Source: an uncultured Chitinophagaceae bacterium (GTDB taxonomy: Bacteria; Bacteroidota; Bacteroidia; Chitinophagales; Chitinophagaceae). Taken from it: a stretch of DNA of 46,547 bases. Below, piece by piece: positions 33,246-41,893 of the stretch (its first letter is position 1; each line of letters opens with the position of its first letter). The position numbers were made by a program, and so were the translations under genes. The stretch covers positions 1 to 46,547 of the forward strand of contig CAIVPM010000193.1 of NCBI GenBank assembly GCA_903907815.1, read 5' to 3'. Below the pieces are notes generated by a model. That model saw only the letters and a program-made list of their open reading frames with translations, was not told the DNA's origin and did not search any database.

Positions 33246-33650
33246 ATGATAAACGAACAATACAATATTATATTATTTGATGGAGTCTGTAATTTGTGTA
33301 ATGGCTTTGTAAAGTTTATTATTCATCAGGATAAAAGCAGTAGGTTTAAGTTGGCTTCTTTACAATCGGCAGTAGCAATTGAATTACTTGAAAAGGGAGG
33401 ATTTTCTAACTTTCCCAACAATTCCATTGTTTATATTTCAGCAGAAAAAGTATACTTCAAATCAACAGCTGTACTATGTATCCTTAAGCAAATGGGCTAT
33501 CCATGGAAAGTATTATATGCATTTATTATTCTCCCTCAATTTATAAGAGATGGCTTGTATAATATAATTGCAAGAAACCGTTACAGAATATTTGGTAAAA
33601 GAAATCAATGTATGATACCAAGTGATAACATTAAAAAGCGGTTCTTATAA
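33246..33650 (+). CDS. DCC1-like thiol-disulfide oxidoreductase (DUF393)
   Basis: A 134-aa protein with the DUF393 signature: ILFDGVCNLCNGFVKFI at residues 9-25, where CNLC is the CxxC redox centre, and a DKSSRFKLASLQS stretch after it. The C-terminal YNIIARNRYRIFGKR motif is also typical. The family is thioredoxin-like, with unknown partners. It is divergent from the GT39 gene and convergent with hemN; transcribed alone. Confidence 0.92.
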   Translation: MINEQYNIILFDGVCNLCNGFVKFIIHQDKSSRFKLASLQSAVAIELLEKGGFSNFPNNSIVYISAEKVYFKSTAVLCILKQMGYPWKVLYAFIILPQFIRDGLYNIIARNRYRIFGKRNQCMIPSDNIKKRFL

Positions 33651-33670
33651 TAGCTTAATACTCTATTATT

Positions 33671-35038
33671 CTAAATAGCTCTACTGAATAAATTCTTTTC
33701 TGAAGGTTGTACATTTCTTAATAAATGCAGATCGAATGCCTTGCAGATGTTTCTGATAAAATGACGGCCCAAAGCGGTGACTTCCAGGTGTTGTTCATCA
33801 AATACTACCAATCCATCCTGCTTTAAAGATTCCAGTTCGGGGAATGTAAAGGCTTCTAACAAGGTTAAATCTTTCTCCTCAAAGTTGGTTTTACCCATAC
33901 AACTTACCTGCAGAATATATTTTCGGAAAGTAACATCTTCTTCAGACAAGAAGTAACCTTTAGTTACGGGCAACTCATTGTTTTCAATAGATTGATAATA
34001 TTCATGTATAGTCTTATGGTTTTGAGCAAATGCTATACCAAGATCACTAATACTGGAAACTCCCAGCCCAAGTAACATTTCGGTACCTTGTGTAGTGTAT
34101 CCCATAAAATTACGATGCAGCTTTCCTTTTTGCCATGCTAAAAATAAATCATCTTCAGGGAGCGAAAAGTGATCCATACCAATATCATGATAACCATTCT
34201 GCATAAGCAAATCTTTGCCTAAGCAATAGAGTTTCATTTTTACATCGGTAGTAGGAAGATCTTTCTCATCAAATAATCTTTGTCCTCTGCTCGTCCATGG
34301 AACGTGGGCATAGCTATAAAAAGCAATTCTATCGGGCCGTAAAGTAATACATTGATTAATTGTTTTTTCCATGCCTTCAAGTGTCTGTAAAGGAAGGCCA
34401 TAAATTAAATCGAAGTTTACAGAAGAATATCCTATCTCTCTTGCCATTTCTACCGCATTCACCAGGTTCTCGAAAGGCTGAATTCTGTTGATTACAAACT
34501 GCACTGTAGGATCGTTGTCCTGTACGCCATAACTTACTCTACGAAAACCCAGATTGTATAAAGTTTGTAAATGTTCCCTGCTGGTATTATTTGGATGTCC
34601 TTCGAAACTAAACTCCTGATTATCGGGAATAATAGCTTCGTTGAAGATAGATTGTAATAATTTTTGAAGATTCTCAGGAGAAAAGAAAGTTGGCGTACCA
34701 CCACCCAAATGTAGTTCAGCAATTACCGGCTTCTCCTTCATCATGGCAGTGTACAGTTTCCATTCTGTAAGAATTGCTTTCATGTATTCTTCTTCCACAT
34801 CGTGATTGGTAGTAATCTTTTTATTACAACCACAATAAGTACAAAGCTTTTCACAAAAAGGGAGATGCAGGTATAAGCTAATACCCGTTTTACTGTTTAC
34901 AATAGTGAACTGTTTTGAAAATGCTTGTTTCCATTGATCTACTGCTATATTTTCTTTCCAGAATGGAACAGTAGGGTAACTGGTATAACGAGGTACCTGT
35001 ACATTATATTTATTTAGTAAATCAACTGAAACGTTCAT
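33671..35038 (-). CDS. hemN: oxygen-independent coproporphyrinogen III oxidase
   Basis: HemN is a radical-SAM enzyme that converts coproporphyrinogen III to protoporphyrinogen IX without oxygen. The 455-aa product has CEKLCTYCGC with the 4Fe-4S ligands C62, C66 and C69 plus C71, the LHLGGGTPTFF SAM loop near 108-118, and FEGHPNNTS. The C-terminal domain, including GMGKTNFEEKD-like segments and the trailing HemN tail, is full length, so this is true HemN rather than a short HemW relative. Standalone; 20 bp separates its stop from that of DCC1, which is convergent. Confidence 0.93.
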   Translation of the reverse strand: MNVSVDLLNKYNVQVPRYTSYPTVPFWKENIAVDQWKQAFSKQFTIVNSKTGISLYLHLPFCEKLCTYCGCNKKITTNHDVEEEYMKAILTEWKLYTAMMKEKPVIAELHLGGGTPTFFSPENLQKLLQSIFNEAIIPDNQEFSFEGHPNNTSREHLQTLYNLGFRRVSYGVQDNDPTVQFVINRIQPFENLVNAVEMAREIGYSSVNFDLIYGLPLQTLEGMEKTINQCITLRPDRIAFYSYAHVPWTSRGQRLFDEKDLPTTDVKMKLYCLGKDLLMQNGYHDIGMDHFSLPEDDLFLAWQKGKLHRNFMGYTTQGTEMLLGLGVSSISDLGIAFAQNHKTIHEYYQSIENNELPVTKGYFLSEEDVTFRKYILQVSCMGKTNFEEKDLTLLEAFTFPELESLKQDGLVVFDEQHLEVTALGRHFIRNICKAFDLHLLRNVQPSEKNLFSRAI

Positions 35039-35234
35039 ATTGCATTATTTAACTGGAATGCAAAGCTATTGGAGGTGAAGAAGTAAAATACTGACATTGG
35101 TTAGGAAAAAGGAAAGGATTGTCATTTAAGTTTCAGAAAATCATAAATAAATATTTATTTATTTTCATGGGAGATTAGAAGCGATAACTCGTTTATTAGT
35201 ATTTTTAAATGTAATTTTGAATAAAATAGCAAGT

Positions 35235-35504
35235 ATGCCTGTTATATCAATGTTTTATGGAATTATCATTTCTATGTATTTCTTAGACATAAAACAGCAT
35301 AATGTTCCACATATTCATGTTCGTTATTCTGAAGATAGTGCTGTTTATCAAATACCTGATGGAATATTACTGGAAGGAGAACTACCTTCCAATAAACATA
35401 AACTGGTTGTTGCCTGGATAGAAATTCACCATGAAAGTTTAATGGCTGACTGGGATTTAGCAGTATCGGGTAATCCCATATTTAGAATAGATCCTTTAAA
35501 ATAA
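35235..35504 (+). CDS. DUF4160 protein
   Basis: An 89-aa protein with the DUF4160 core: MPVISMFYGIIISMYFLDIKQ-like start, HNVPHIHVRYSEDSAVY and a C-terminal ALL/WIEIHHESLMADWDLA segment. The ATG at 35235 is preferred to the TTG six codons upstream because family members begin MP(V/T)I. It is 7 bp upstream of the DUF2442 gene. DUF4160/DUF2442 pairs recur in bacteria and have been proposed as toxin-antitoxin-like; experimental proof is lacking. Confidence 0.9.
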   Translation: MPVISMFYGIIISMYFLDIKQHNVPHIHVRYSEDSAVYQIPDGILLEGELPSNKHKLVVAWIEIHHESLMADWDLAVSGNPIFRIDPLK

Positions 35505-35511
35505 TTATAAA

Positions 35512-35754
35512 ATGAATCCAAGAGTAATTAATGTTGAATATAAAAGTCCATATAAGTTGAAGTTGTACTTCAATAATAATGTTGTAAAACAATTTGATTT
35601 ATCTCCCTATCTACAGTATCCTGTTTATCAGGCACTAAAAGATGAAGCATTTTGCAGTAAAGCAAAAGTTTGGAACGATACCGTTATATGGGACGATATG
35701 GTTGATTTTGACCCCGATACCCTTTACTTAGAATCTGAACCAATTTCTGATTAA
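35512..35754 (+). CDS. DUF2442 protein
   Basis: An 80-aa protein: YKSPYKLKLYFNNNVVKQFD with DLSPYLQYPVYQALKD and the C-terminal VIWDDMVDFDPDTLYL match DUF2442. It lies 7 bp downstream of the DUF4160 gene and is very likely cotranscribed. DUF2442 proteins are often found with a small partner and may serve as the antitoxin-like member. Function is unproven. Confidence 0.9.
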   Translation: MNPRVINVEYKSPYKLKLYFNNNVVKQFDLSPYLQYPVYQALKDEAFCSKAKVWNDTVIWDDMVDFDPDTLYLESEPISD

Positions 35755-35771
35755 GCAGAAGTGTAATTATT

Positions 35772-36443
35772 TTAACCCAGATGCTTCAATGCCTCTCTTT
35801 TACTTAAGGGTGCCAACGCATTATTTTCTACAAATTCTTTAACCCAAGAAGGGTTTGTTTTAGCATACTCTCTCAATGACCATCCAATAGCTTTCTGTAA
35901 AAAGAACTCTTTGCTTTTGCTACATTGCAATATATATTTCGACAGCAGTACAGTATCTGTATCCTTTTTGTAGGATTTCTGAAACATGATACTACAACGT
36001 TGCAACCAGAAGTTATTTTCTGTTGTATTCCACCTTCCTGTAATGGGTATAATCTGTTGAGGATACAATTTAAAATAAGGACCAAGATGTAAAGAGAAAA
36101 TAGTATCTACGGAATCCCACCAGCTTTTAGACGTAATCAGGTATTCGAAGAAAGAGATTATTTCTATTGTCCACAGCTTTTTATGCTTTGCTACCAGTTC
36201 AATTGCAACGTATTGATATTCCCTTTCAGGTAATTCCCAAAGCTCTTTAGCACAGGCAATCAGTTCTTTTTCTGTATGAAAAGAATGTTGTTTAAATATG
36301 GCAGTCTTAAGTGCTCTACGGAGAGGCGTTTGTAATCCTACAAACTCAAACTGATTGCGTAGATAAGCCTTTGCTCCAGCAGCAATTTTAGGATAAGCAT
36401 TGGCAGTAAATGCCTTAATAATATCTTTTGTAAGTGAATGCAT
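35772..36443 (-). CDS. DNA alkylation repair (AlkD-like) HEAT-repeat protein
   Basis: A 223-aa all-helical protein of the AlkD/AlkC family, which removes alkylated bases by trapping DNA in a HEAT-like groove. KAYLRNQFEFVGLQTPLRRALKT, the ELWELPEREYQYVAIELVAKH helix and KSWWDSVDTIFSLHLG (the Trp/Asp pocket) are the family hallmarks. The C-terminal LREYAKTNPSWVKEFVE helix is also typical. Standalone; the start ATG at 36443 gives the standard N terminus. Confidence 0.88.
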   Translation of the reverse strand: MHSLTKDIIKAFTANAYPKIAAGAKAYLRNQFEFVGLQTPLRRALKTAIFKQHSFHTEKELIACAKELWELPEREYQYVAIELVAKHKKLWTIEIISFFEYLITSKSWWDSVDTIFSLHLGPYFKLYPQQIIPITGRWNTTENNFWLQRCSIMFQKSYKKDTDTVLLSKYILQCSKSKEFFLQKAIGWSLREYAKTNPSWVKEFVENNALAPLSKREALKHLG

Positions 36444-36569
36444 GTTGAACAGTTTAAATAGTTCAAAAGGTTTAAAGGGGTTTAAAAAGTTAATACAAGC
36501 TATATTTTATTATTACAAATAAACTGTATTCTCCTGACTCCTATATTCTAACTCCTATCTCCCCTTGTA
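36444..36569. repeat. spacer of simple repeat words
   Basis: GTTTAAA/GTTCAAAAGG words (36444..36495) give way to TCCTGACTCCTATATTC-type words (36531..36560). The second set is the reverse complement of the GGAGATAGGAG words near 41850. No gene fits. Confidence 0.55.
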
Positions 36570-37667
36570 TTAACTCATCATCTTAGCAAAGTCATCAAAA
36601 AGATACCTTGAATCGTGAGGACCCGGAGTAGCTTCGGGATGGTATTGTACCGAGAATGCAGGCTTGTTTTTTACCCTGATTCCTTCTATGCTATTATCAT
36701 TCAGATTAACGTGGGTAATTTCTATTTCAGGATGATTATTCACTTCTTCGGGTACTACTCCAAAGCCATGATTCTGCGTAGTAATTTCGCATAATCCTGT
36801 TACCAGATTTCTTACAGGATGATTCAATCCTCTATGACCATGGTGCATTTTGAAAGTAGCAATATTATTTGCGAGAGCAAGTAACTGATGACCAAGACAA
36901 ATACCAAAAACAGGTTTATTTTCTGCCAGTATTTCTTTAATAGTTTCTACTGCATAAGGCATGGCAGCAGGATCGCCAGGACCATTAGACAGGAAATATC
37001 CTGTTGGATTAAATTCCTGTAATCTTTTAAAAGAGGTTTTTGAAGGATGCACTCTAAGGTGCATTCCTCTATCGGTCATGCACTTTAAGATATTTTGTTT
37101 AACACCAAAATCCAGTACAGATACTTTTAGTGGAGATGCAGGATCGCCCAATTCGTATTCTTCTTTGGTAGATACCATTCCTGCAAGTTCTAAACCAGCC
37201 ATATCAGGACAATCATTCAAAACTTTTCTTGCTTCTTCCAGATCGGTAATCTCGGTAGAAATAAGACAATTCATGGCACCTTTATTTCTAATGTGTGCTA
37301 CTAAAGCCCTGGTATCAATACCGGCAATAGCCACCAGATTTTGTTCTTCGCAATAGTCCAGTAAAGAACCATCGGCCATGTGGCGACTATATTTACTTTC
37401 CAGATTACGGGCAATCAGTCCATTAATAGTTACTGACTTACTTTCAACATCTTCTTTTTTTACGCCATAATTACCAATATGAGCATTATTCATAATCAAC
37501 ACTTGACCTGTATAACTTGGATCGGTAAAGACTTCCTGATAACCTGTCATACCAGTATTAAAACAAATTTCGCCGGTTACGGTACCTGTTTTTCCAAAGG
37601 ATTGGCCATAAAAAACGTGCCCATCCTGAAGCATCAAGATAGCAGAAGGAGTATTTACAGATGTCAT
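36570..37667 (-). CDS. carA: carbamoyl-phosphate synthase, small subunit
   Basis: CarA supplies ammonia from glutamine to CarB for carbamoyl phosphate, used for arginine and pyrimidines. The 365-aa product has the N-terminal domain with FNTGMTGYQEVFTDPSY and a class I glutamine amidotransferase domain: nucleophile C257 in GICLGHQ, H343 and E345 in YHPEA. All three catalytic residues are intact. I use the ATG at 37667 (MTSVNTPSAILMLQDG); an earlier in-frame start at 37712 adds unrelated residues. carB is not in the window. Confidence 0.95.
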   Translation of the reverse strand: MTSVNTPSAILMLQDGHVFYGQSFGKTGTVTGEICFNTGMTGYQEVFTDPSYTGQVLIMNNAHIGNYGVKKEDVESKSVTINGLIARNLESKYSRHMADGSLLDYCEEQNLVAIAGIDTRALVAHIRNKGAMNCLISTEITDLEEARKVLNDCPDMAGLELAGMVSTKEEYELGDPASPLKVSVLDFGVKQNILKCMTDRGMHLRVHPSKTSFKRLQEFNPTGYFLSNGPGDPAAMPYAVETIKEILAENKPVFGICLGHQLLALANNIATFKMHHGHRGLNHPVRNLVTGLCEITTQNHGFGVVPEEVNNHPEIEITHVNLNDNSIEGIRVKNKPAFSVQYHPEATPGPHDSRYLFDDFAKMMS

Positions 37668-37993
37668 TTTGTAATATTGTGTTCTATTAGAGAAATGTAG
37701 AAAGTAGGGCAAAAATAAGGGTATAGATTATTAAGGCACTATAAAATCTCTCCCCATTTTATAACATTTAAAATAGAATAATATGTTGCTGTCTTTATTA
37801 TTCTTTCTTATAATGGAAGTACCATTATTTAAATAATTACTTTGAAGATAGAAGAAGGATAAATAGGCTGGGAAATAGCAAAGAATATCTTGGAAATCCT
37901 CCAGAAGAAGTTTTCCGTAAGAAAGTAAATGCTGTAAACAATCCTTAAGAGCATGTTTTTCATCGGTAAGAACCAGTCCGAATGCGCAAGATG

Positions 37994-38215
37994 CTTTCCG
38001 TACTATGGAGAAACCTTTCCCTAATACGGGGAATTCCATCCGTCCTCGGGAATATGTTTTCCGCTTTATGGGCAATACTTTCCGCCCTCGGGGAGACCTT
38101 TTCCGTACTAGGGCAGACCCTTTCCGCCCTCGGGGAGATGCTTTCCGTCATCGGGGAGACCTTTTCCATCGTCGGGAATATGTTTTCCGCCATGGAGTAG
38201 ATGTTTTCCGTCGGC
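37994..38215. repeat. degenerate 21-bp-period repeat array D
   Basis: (T/A)TCC anchors occur at 37996, 38017, 38038, 38059, 38080, 38101, 38122, 38143, 38164, 38185 and 38206: eleven units with an exact 21-bp step. Typical units read TTTCCGCCCTCGGGGAGA with variants; GTACTA and CATCGG forms alternate. It is noticeably richer in G+C than its surroundings. The small open frames on both strands here are by-products of the 7-codon period. The rest of the 1-kb spacer (37668..37993 and 38216..38665) contains nothing that I can support. Confidence 0.92.
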
Positions 38216-38665
38216 GAAAACCCTTATCCCTATTGAGTTTTTACTTATTCAGCTAATTTCTATATTATAAAATGTAAGTAACAACCTTTTACCGATTTGT
38301 ATGAAATATTGCTGCAAAACGGTTTATATTATCTATCAAACATTATTAAATACAAGTAGGATTGCAATTGTGTAAAAACTAGCATCCAGAATAATATTAT
38401 TGAGATAACAGTATCCACACAGAATAATATATAGTTTCGGGCTGTTATTAATACTTTAAAACCTTCCATTTAAAAGCATCTTTTTGTTGAGTAAAGTCAT
38501 CTTGTTTAAAATAAGAACTATTCTTAACAAGGAAATATTGAAACACAGAAGTGCTAAAATTTTAATTCCGTTGAACGTGTTTTAAAAGTAGTTAACAGAA
38601 TTTTGGTAGCAAACAGTAAACTATTTAGTAAATTTGAATCGTTAGTTATATACAAAATCTATACA

Positions 38666-39913
38666 ATGAAAACAGTATTAGCCATTCTTGCAATCCTTAT
38701 TATCCTCGGGGGTAGCTTTAATTCCTGTACAAAATCCACCGTTAATAATAATTATACCGATACAGTTATACTTCCAACCCATCCAGGTATTGTTGGTACC
38801 ACTACCGTAGTTGGTGATACTACTTTAATTAAGATTGATGATATTACTATTCATTATTTTAGTACCTCGCCTTGTGGGTTCAGCAACGAAACATTTTATT
38901 TCTGGGTTACTTCTCCAAGCTTACCTGCCAATACTAAACTAAATTGGTTTTATGGAGATGGTAATCAGGATTTAGGTACACAATTGGGTACCTGGGCAAG
39001 TCATTTATATAATTCAGGCGGAAAACGAACTTTAATATTGCAGGTAACTATCAATGGATCCATTGTTACTACCATTACTACTACAATTGTAGCATGGGGG
39101 CAAAATGTATCTCCTACGGCAAGTTTTTATACTGGTTTAAACAATGTAGAAGATCAAAACTGGGTTGCTTTCAACAGCACATCATCTGTAGGTTCGGGTG
39201 CAATTGTTAGCTATCAGTGGGATTTTAATGACGGCAGAAACGATACTACTTCTATGGCTTATCATGAACATTATTTCCCTAATGTACCTCAGGATAAAAC
39301 CTATAAAGTAAAATTAACTGCCGTAAGTCAGGCGGGTTGTAAGGGTAGTATCACGCAAGATGTTACTGTGCCTGCCAGTTATAATCTTCCCTGTAGTTTT
39401 ACGTATTCCAATTCCAATCCTTGTAAGCCCAATATAGAACAAACTTATTTTACCGCCGACATTACTGGCATGCCTAGTGGTGTAAAATATTACTGGGATT
39501 TTTCTGATGGAATAGTTGATTCTACCCGTAACTATACTATAGGACATAATTTTATATATCAAGGTACAAAAGCAGTTGTTTTAAAGATTAAACTAAACGG
39601 TAGAACTTTATGTAATGCCCAGTATCCAGTAACGGTTCATGGCAGTACAGCAACACCTACAGCATATATTACACAGGTGCAAAGACAAGGGACTAACGAT
39701 TTCTTCTTCAATAGTAGTTGTACCGCAAGCGATAGTTATACTGTAAAACAATATAACTGGGACTTTGGGGATGGTACTGTAGATAATAGTAATAATCCAA
39801 CTGCTGCGCATGTATATTCTCAATCGGGAACTTACAATGTTTCTGTTAAGGCTACTATTATAGAATCGGGTTGTTCTACTACCTATACCAAAACTGGTGT
39901 TATCGTTTATTAA
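38666..39913 (+). CDS. PKD-domain lipoprotein, first of two paralogs
   Basis: A 415-aa lipoprotein. Signal sequence MKTVLAILAILIILGGSFNSC with a lipobox-like SFNSC. After a short linker with NNNYTDT, a conserved N-terminal block contains FSTSPCGFSNETFYF; it is followed by PKD-type repeats with YQWDFNDGRND, YYWDFSDGIVD and YNWDFGDGTVDNSNNPTAAH. PKD domains mediate protein or glycan contacts. The same order with low identity is seen in the next gene, 11 bp downstream. The ATG at 38666 was chosen because it precedes the signal peptide; an upstream in-frame ATG at 38603 would bury it. Outer-membrane surface location is expected. Confidence 0.88.
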   Translation: MKTVLAILAILIILGGSFNSCTKSTVNNNYTDTVILPTHPGIVGTTTVVGDTTLIKIDDITIHYFSTSPCGFSNETFYFWVTSPSLPANTKLNWFYGDGNQDLGTQLGTWASHLYNSGGKRTLILQVTINGSIVTTITTTIVAWGQNVSPTASFYTGLNNVEDQNWVAFNSTSSVGSGAIVSYQWDFNDGRNDTTSMAYHEHYFPNVPQDKTYKVKLTAVSQAGCKGSITQDVTVPASYNLPCSFTYSNSNPCKPNIEQTYFTADITGMPSGVKYYWDFSDGIVDSTRNYTIGHNFIYQGTKAVVLKIKLNGRTLCNAQYPVTVHGSTATPTAYITQVQRQGTNDFFFNSSCTASDSYTVKQYNWDFGDGTVDNSNNPTAAHVYSQSGTYNVSVKATIIESGCSTTYTKTGVIVY

Positions 39914-39924
39914 TCTTAGATAAG

Positions 39925-41208
39925 ATGTTCCATTTAAAAAGAATTTTTCTTGTTTATTGTACCATACTGCTGATAGTTTCATCGGTAGTAATACAGTCCT
40001 GTTCTAAAACGGATGTTGCTTCTCCTGTTGTAAACAATTACATTACTCCTGATACGCTTATTAATGGCACCATTAAATTCAGAGATTCTGCACATAGTAT
40101 AAATCAGAATGGACTAATCCTACAATATATCAGCTCTTCACCTTGTTATCCAAGTAATGAAATATTTTTCTTTACAGCAATTCCCAATGGTATAGATACT
40201 ACAGGCGTTACCTACTCATGGTATATTCAGGATGGGCAAGATCATTATATTCTTACAGGCAAAAAGATTCAGTATTTATATAATACTGCTGGTGGATCGA
40301 ACTATGTAAAAGTAGAGGCATATAAGAATGGGAATATTATAGATAGTGTTTCCACCAGTGTTACTGCTTATGGGCAGCGGGCAAATAATAGAGATGTAGG
40401 TTTTCAGATGAATTATGCTACCACTACCAATAAACGGTATGTTGCATTTAATAGTACTGCACAAAACCCTTTGGATGGTTATATAAATGCGCTATACTGG
40501 GATTTTGGCGATGGCAGTTCTGATGGTAGTAATAACAAATATCCCAATCATACTTTTCCTTATATCCCTGCTGATATAAATTATAAGGTAACATTATATG
40601 TAAATAATAATGCCAATTGTAAGGATAGTGTAGCGCATACAATATTAGTACCTGCTTCTTATTCGCTACCTTGTAAGTTTAACTATAGTAGCAAGAATGC
40701 CTGTACTACAGGAGAGATTTTTACTTTTAATGCCGATACAACAGGAGTGCCTAAAGGCGCTGATTATATCTGGGATTTTCATGATTTTTCTACCGGTATA
40801 AAAGGCAATCCTATTACCCATCAGTATGCTACCCCAAATAGGTATCAAATTTCTTTACTGATAAAATATCATGGAGTAGAGGTTTGTAATTATACCGATA
40901 CCAACTTGTATGCTGTAGGGCAGAATATAAAGCCTTCAGCCTACTTTTATGGTGCTCCCAAAACCGCAGATAGTTCGTACTGGTTCTTTAACGACCTAAC
41001 TACGTTTAATAATGGCGGTTTTCTGGATGATATTTTGTGGGATCTGGGTGATGGAAACACACGTCATCCAAGCAAGTATAGTCCAAGTCTGGATTATCAA
41101 TATGCTATCCTACCTACCAGAAAAACATATACTGTAAAAATGCTGGTAACAGCTATTTCGGGCTGTAAAGACAGTAGCTACTTTAAGGTAACTGTTCCAG
41201 GGAAATAA
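39925..41208 (+). CDS. PKD-domain lipoprotein, second paralog
   Basis: A 427-aa lipoprotein: MFHLKRIFLVYCTILLIVSSVVIQSC, then NNYITPDTL and the block YISSSPCYPSNEIFFF, which parallels the STSPC...SNE segment of its neighbour. PKD-like repeats follow (LYWDFGDGSSDG, YIWDFHDFSTG, ILWDLGDGN). It has no T9SS sorting domain. It starts 11 bp after the previous stop, so the two are cotranscribed and probably arose by tandem duplication. No function beyond surface binding is supported. Confidence 0.86.
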   Translation: MFHLKRIFLVYCTILLIVSSVVIQSCSKTDVASPVVNNYITPDTLINGTIKFRDSAHSINQNGLILQYISSSPCYPSNEIFFFTAIPNGIDTTGVTYSWYIQDGQDHYILTGKKIQYLYNTAGGSNYVKVEAYKNGNIIDSVSTSVTAYGQRANNRDVGFQMNYATTTNKRYVAFNSTAQNPLDGYINALYWDFGDGSSDGSNNKYPNHTFPYIPADINYKVTLYVNNNANCKDSVAHTILVPASYSLPCKFNYSSKNACTTGEIFTFNADTTGVPKGADYIWDFHDFSTGIKGNPITHQYATPNRYQISLLIKYHGVEVCNYTDTNLYAVGQNIKPSAYFYGAPKTADSSYWFFNDLTTFNNGGFLDDILWDLGDGNTRHPSKYSPSLDYQYAILPTRKTYTVKMLVTAISGCKDSSYFKVTVPGK

Positions 41209-41359
41209 ATACTAATGTGATAATTTAAGATTCAGCTGAAGTGCTAATCTAATAGCCAATACAGTAGACAAAGGTTGTTATACTAACGAAAACTTGATAA
41301 TTGTTGATTTATTAATGCGTAAATCCGTTAATTCGCTAATCCGATAATTTGAATTTCCC

Positions 41360-41749
41360 TTACCCATTAATTCTGATAGAAGTAATTACATACTTTCCTT
41401 CTTTGTTTTTCAATAGAATGGTAATATTGTAGTTCTTGGTTTTTCCGGTAATCTTTCCAGCAATATACATGGTGCTTACTGCTTCTCTTTGGGAGATAAG
41501 TTCGAAACCGGCAATATTATTATCGCTATAAAACGACTTTAAAATCACCCCTGCCTGATTCTTACTTACATTCTTGATTTCGTCTTTACCCGGTAAAGTA
41601 AAATCAATCAGATTGTCGAAATAAGAACTTATTTCTGAAGTATTAGAGGTTTTAAACGCCTTAATTATATCATCTGCAGGTGTAGTAGTATTCAATACAA
41701 ACGACATGGTAAGAATACTTATAATTGATAAAAAGGATGCTATTTTCAT
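41360..41749 (-). CDS. DUF4783 exported protein
   Basis: A 129-aa protein with an N-terminal signal-like segment (MKIASFLSIISILTMSFVL). The mature part (IIKAFKTSNTSEISSYFDNL, ISSYFDN, FTLPGK, ILKSFYSDNNIAGFELISQ, TMYIAGKI) matches DUF4783, a Bacteroidota periplasmic family of the NTF2/cystatin-like fold type. Function unknown. Standalone, with repeat words on both sides. Confidence 0.87.
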   Translation of the reverse strand: MKIASFLSIISILTMSFVLNTTTPADDIIKAFKTSNTSEISSYFDNLIDFTLPGKDEIKNVSKNQAGVILKSFYSDNNIAGFELISQREAVSTMYIAGKITGKTKNYNITILLKNKEGKYVITSIRING

Positions 41750-41820
41750 GATCTTAATTTGTTGTTCTATTATAAAAAGTAACCAAAACTATGCCAAACT
41801 AATAACAATAAACACAAATG

Positions 41821-41880
41821 GAAACAAATATTAATCAGGGAATACAGGGAGATAGGAGACAGGAATCAGGAGATAGAATA
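41821..41880. repeat. GGAGATAGGAGACAGGA-type word array
   Basis: GGGAATACAGGGAGATAGGA and related words occupy 41839..41880; the same word appears reversed at 36531..36560 and in fragments near 23717 and 25874. It sits just before the feoB stop. Confidence 0.6.
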
Positions 41881-41893
41881 ACTTATATCCCTT

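Noticed and set aside
37994-38215. CRISPR array
   Set aside because: The units are contiguous 21-bp tandem repeats without unique spacers, and no cas genes are in the window.
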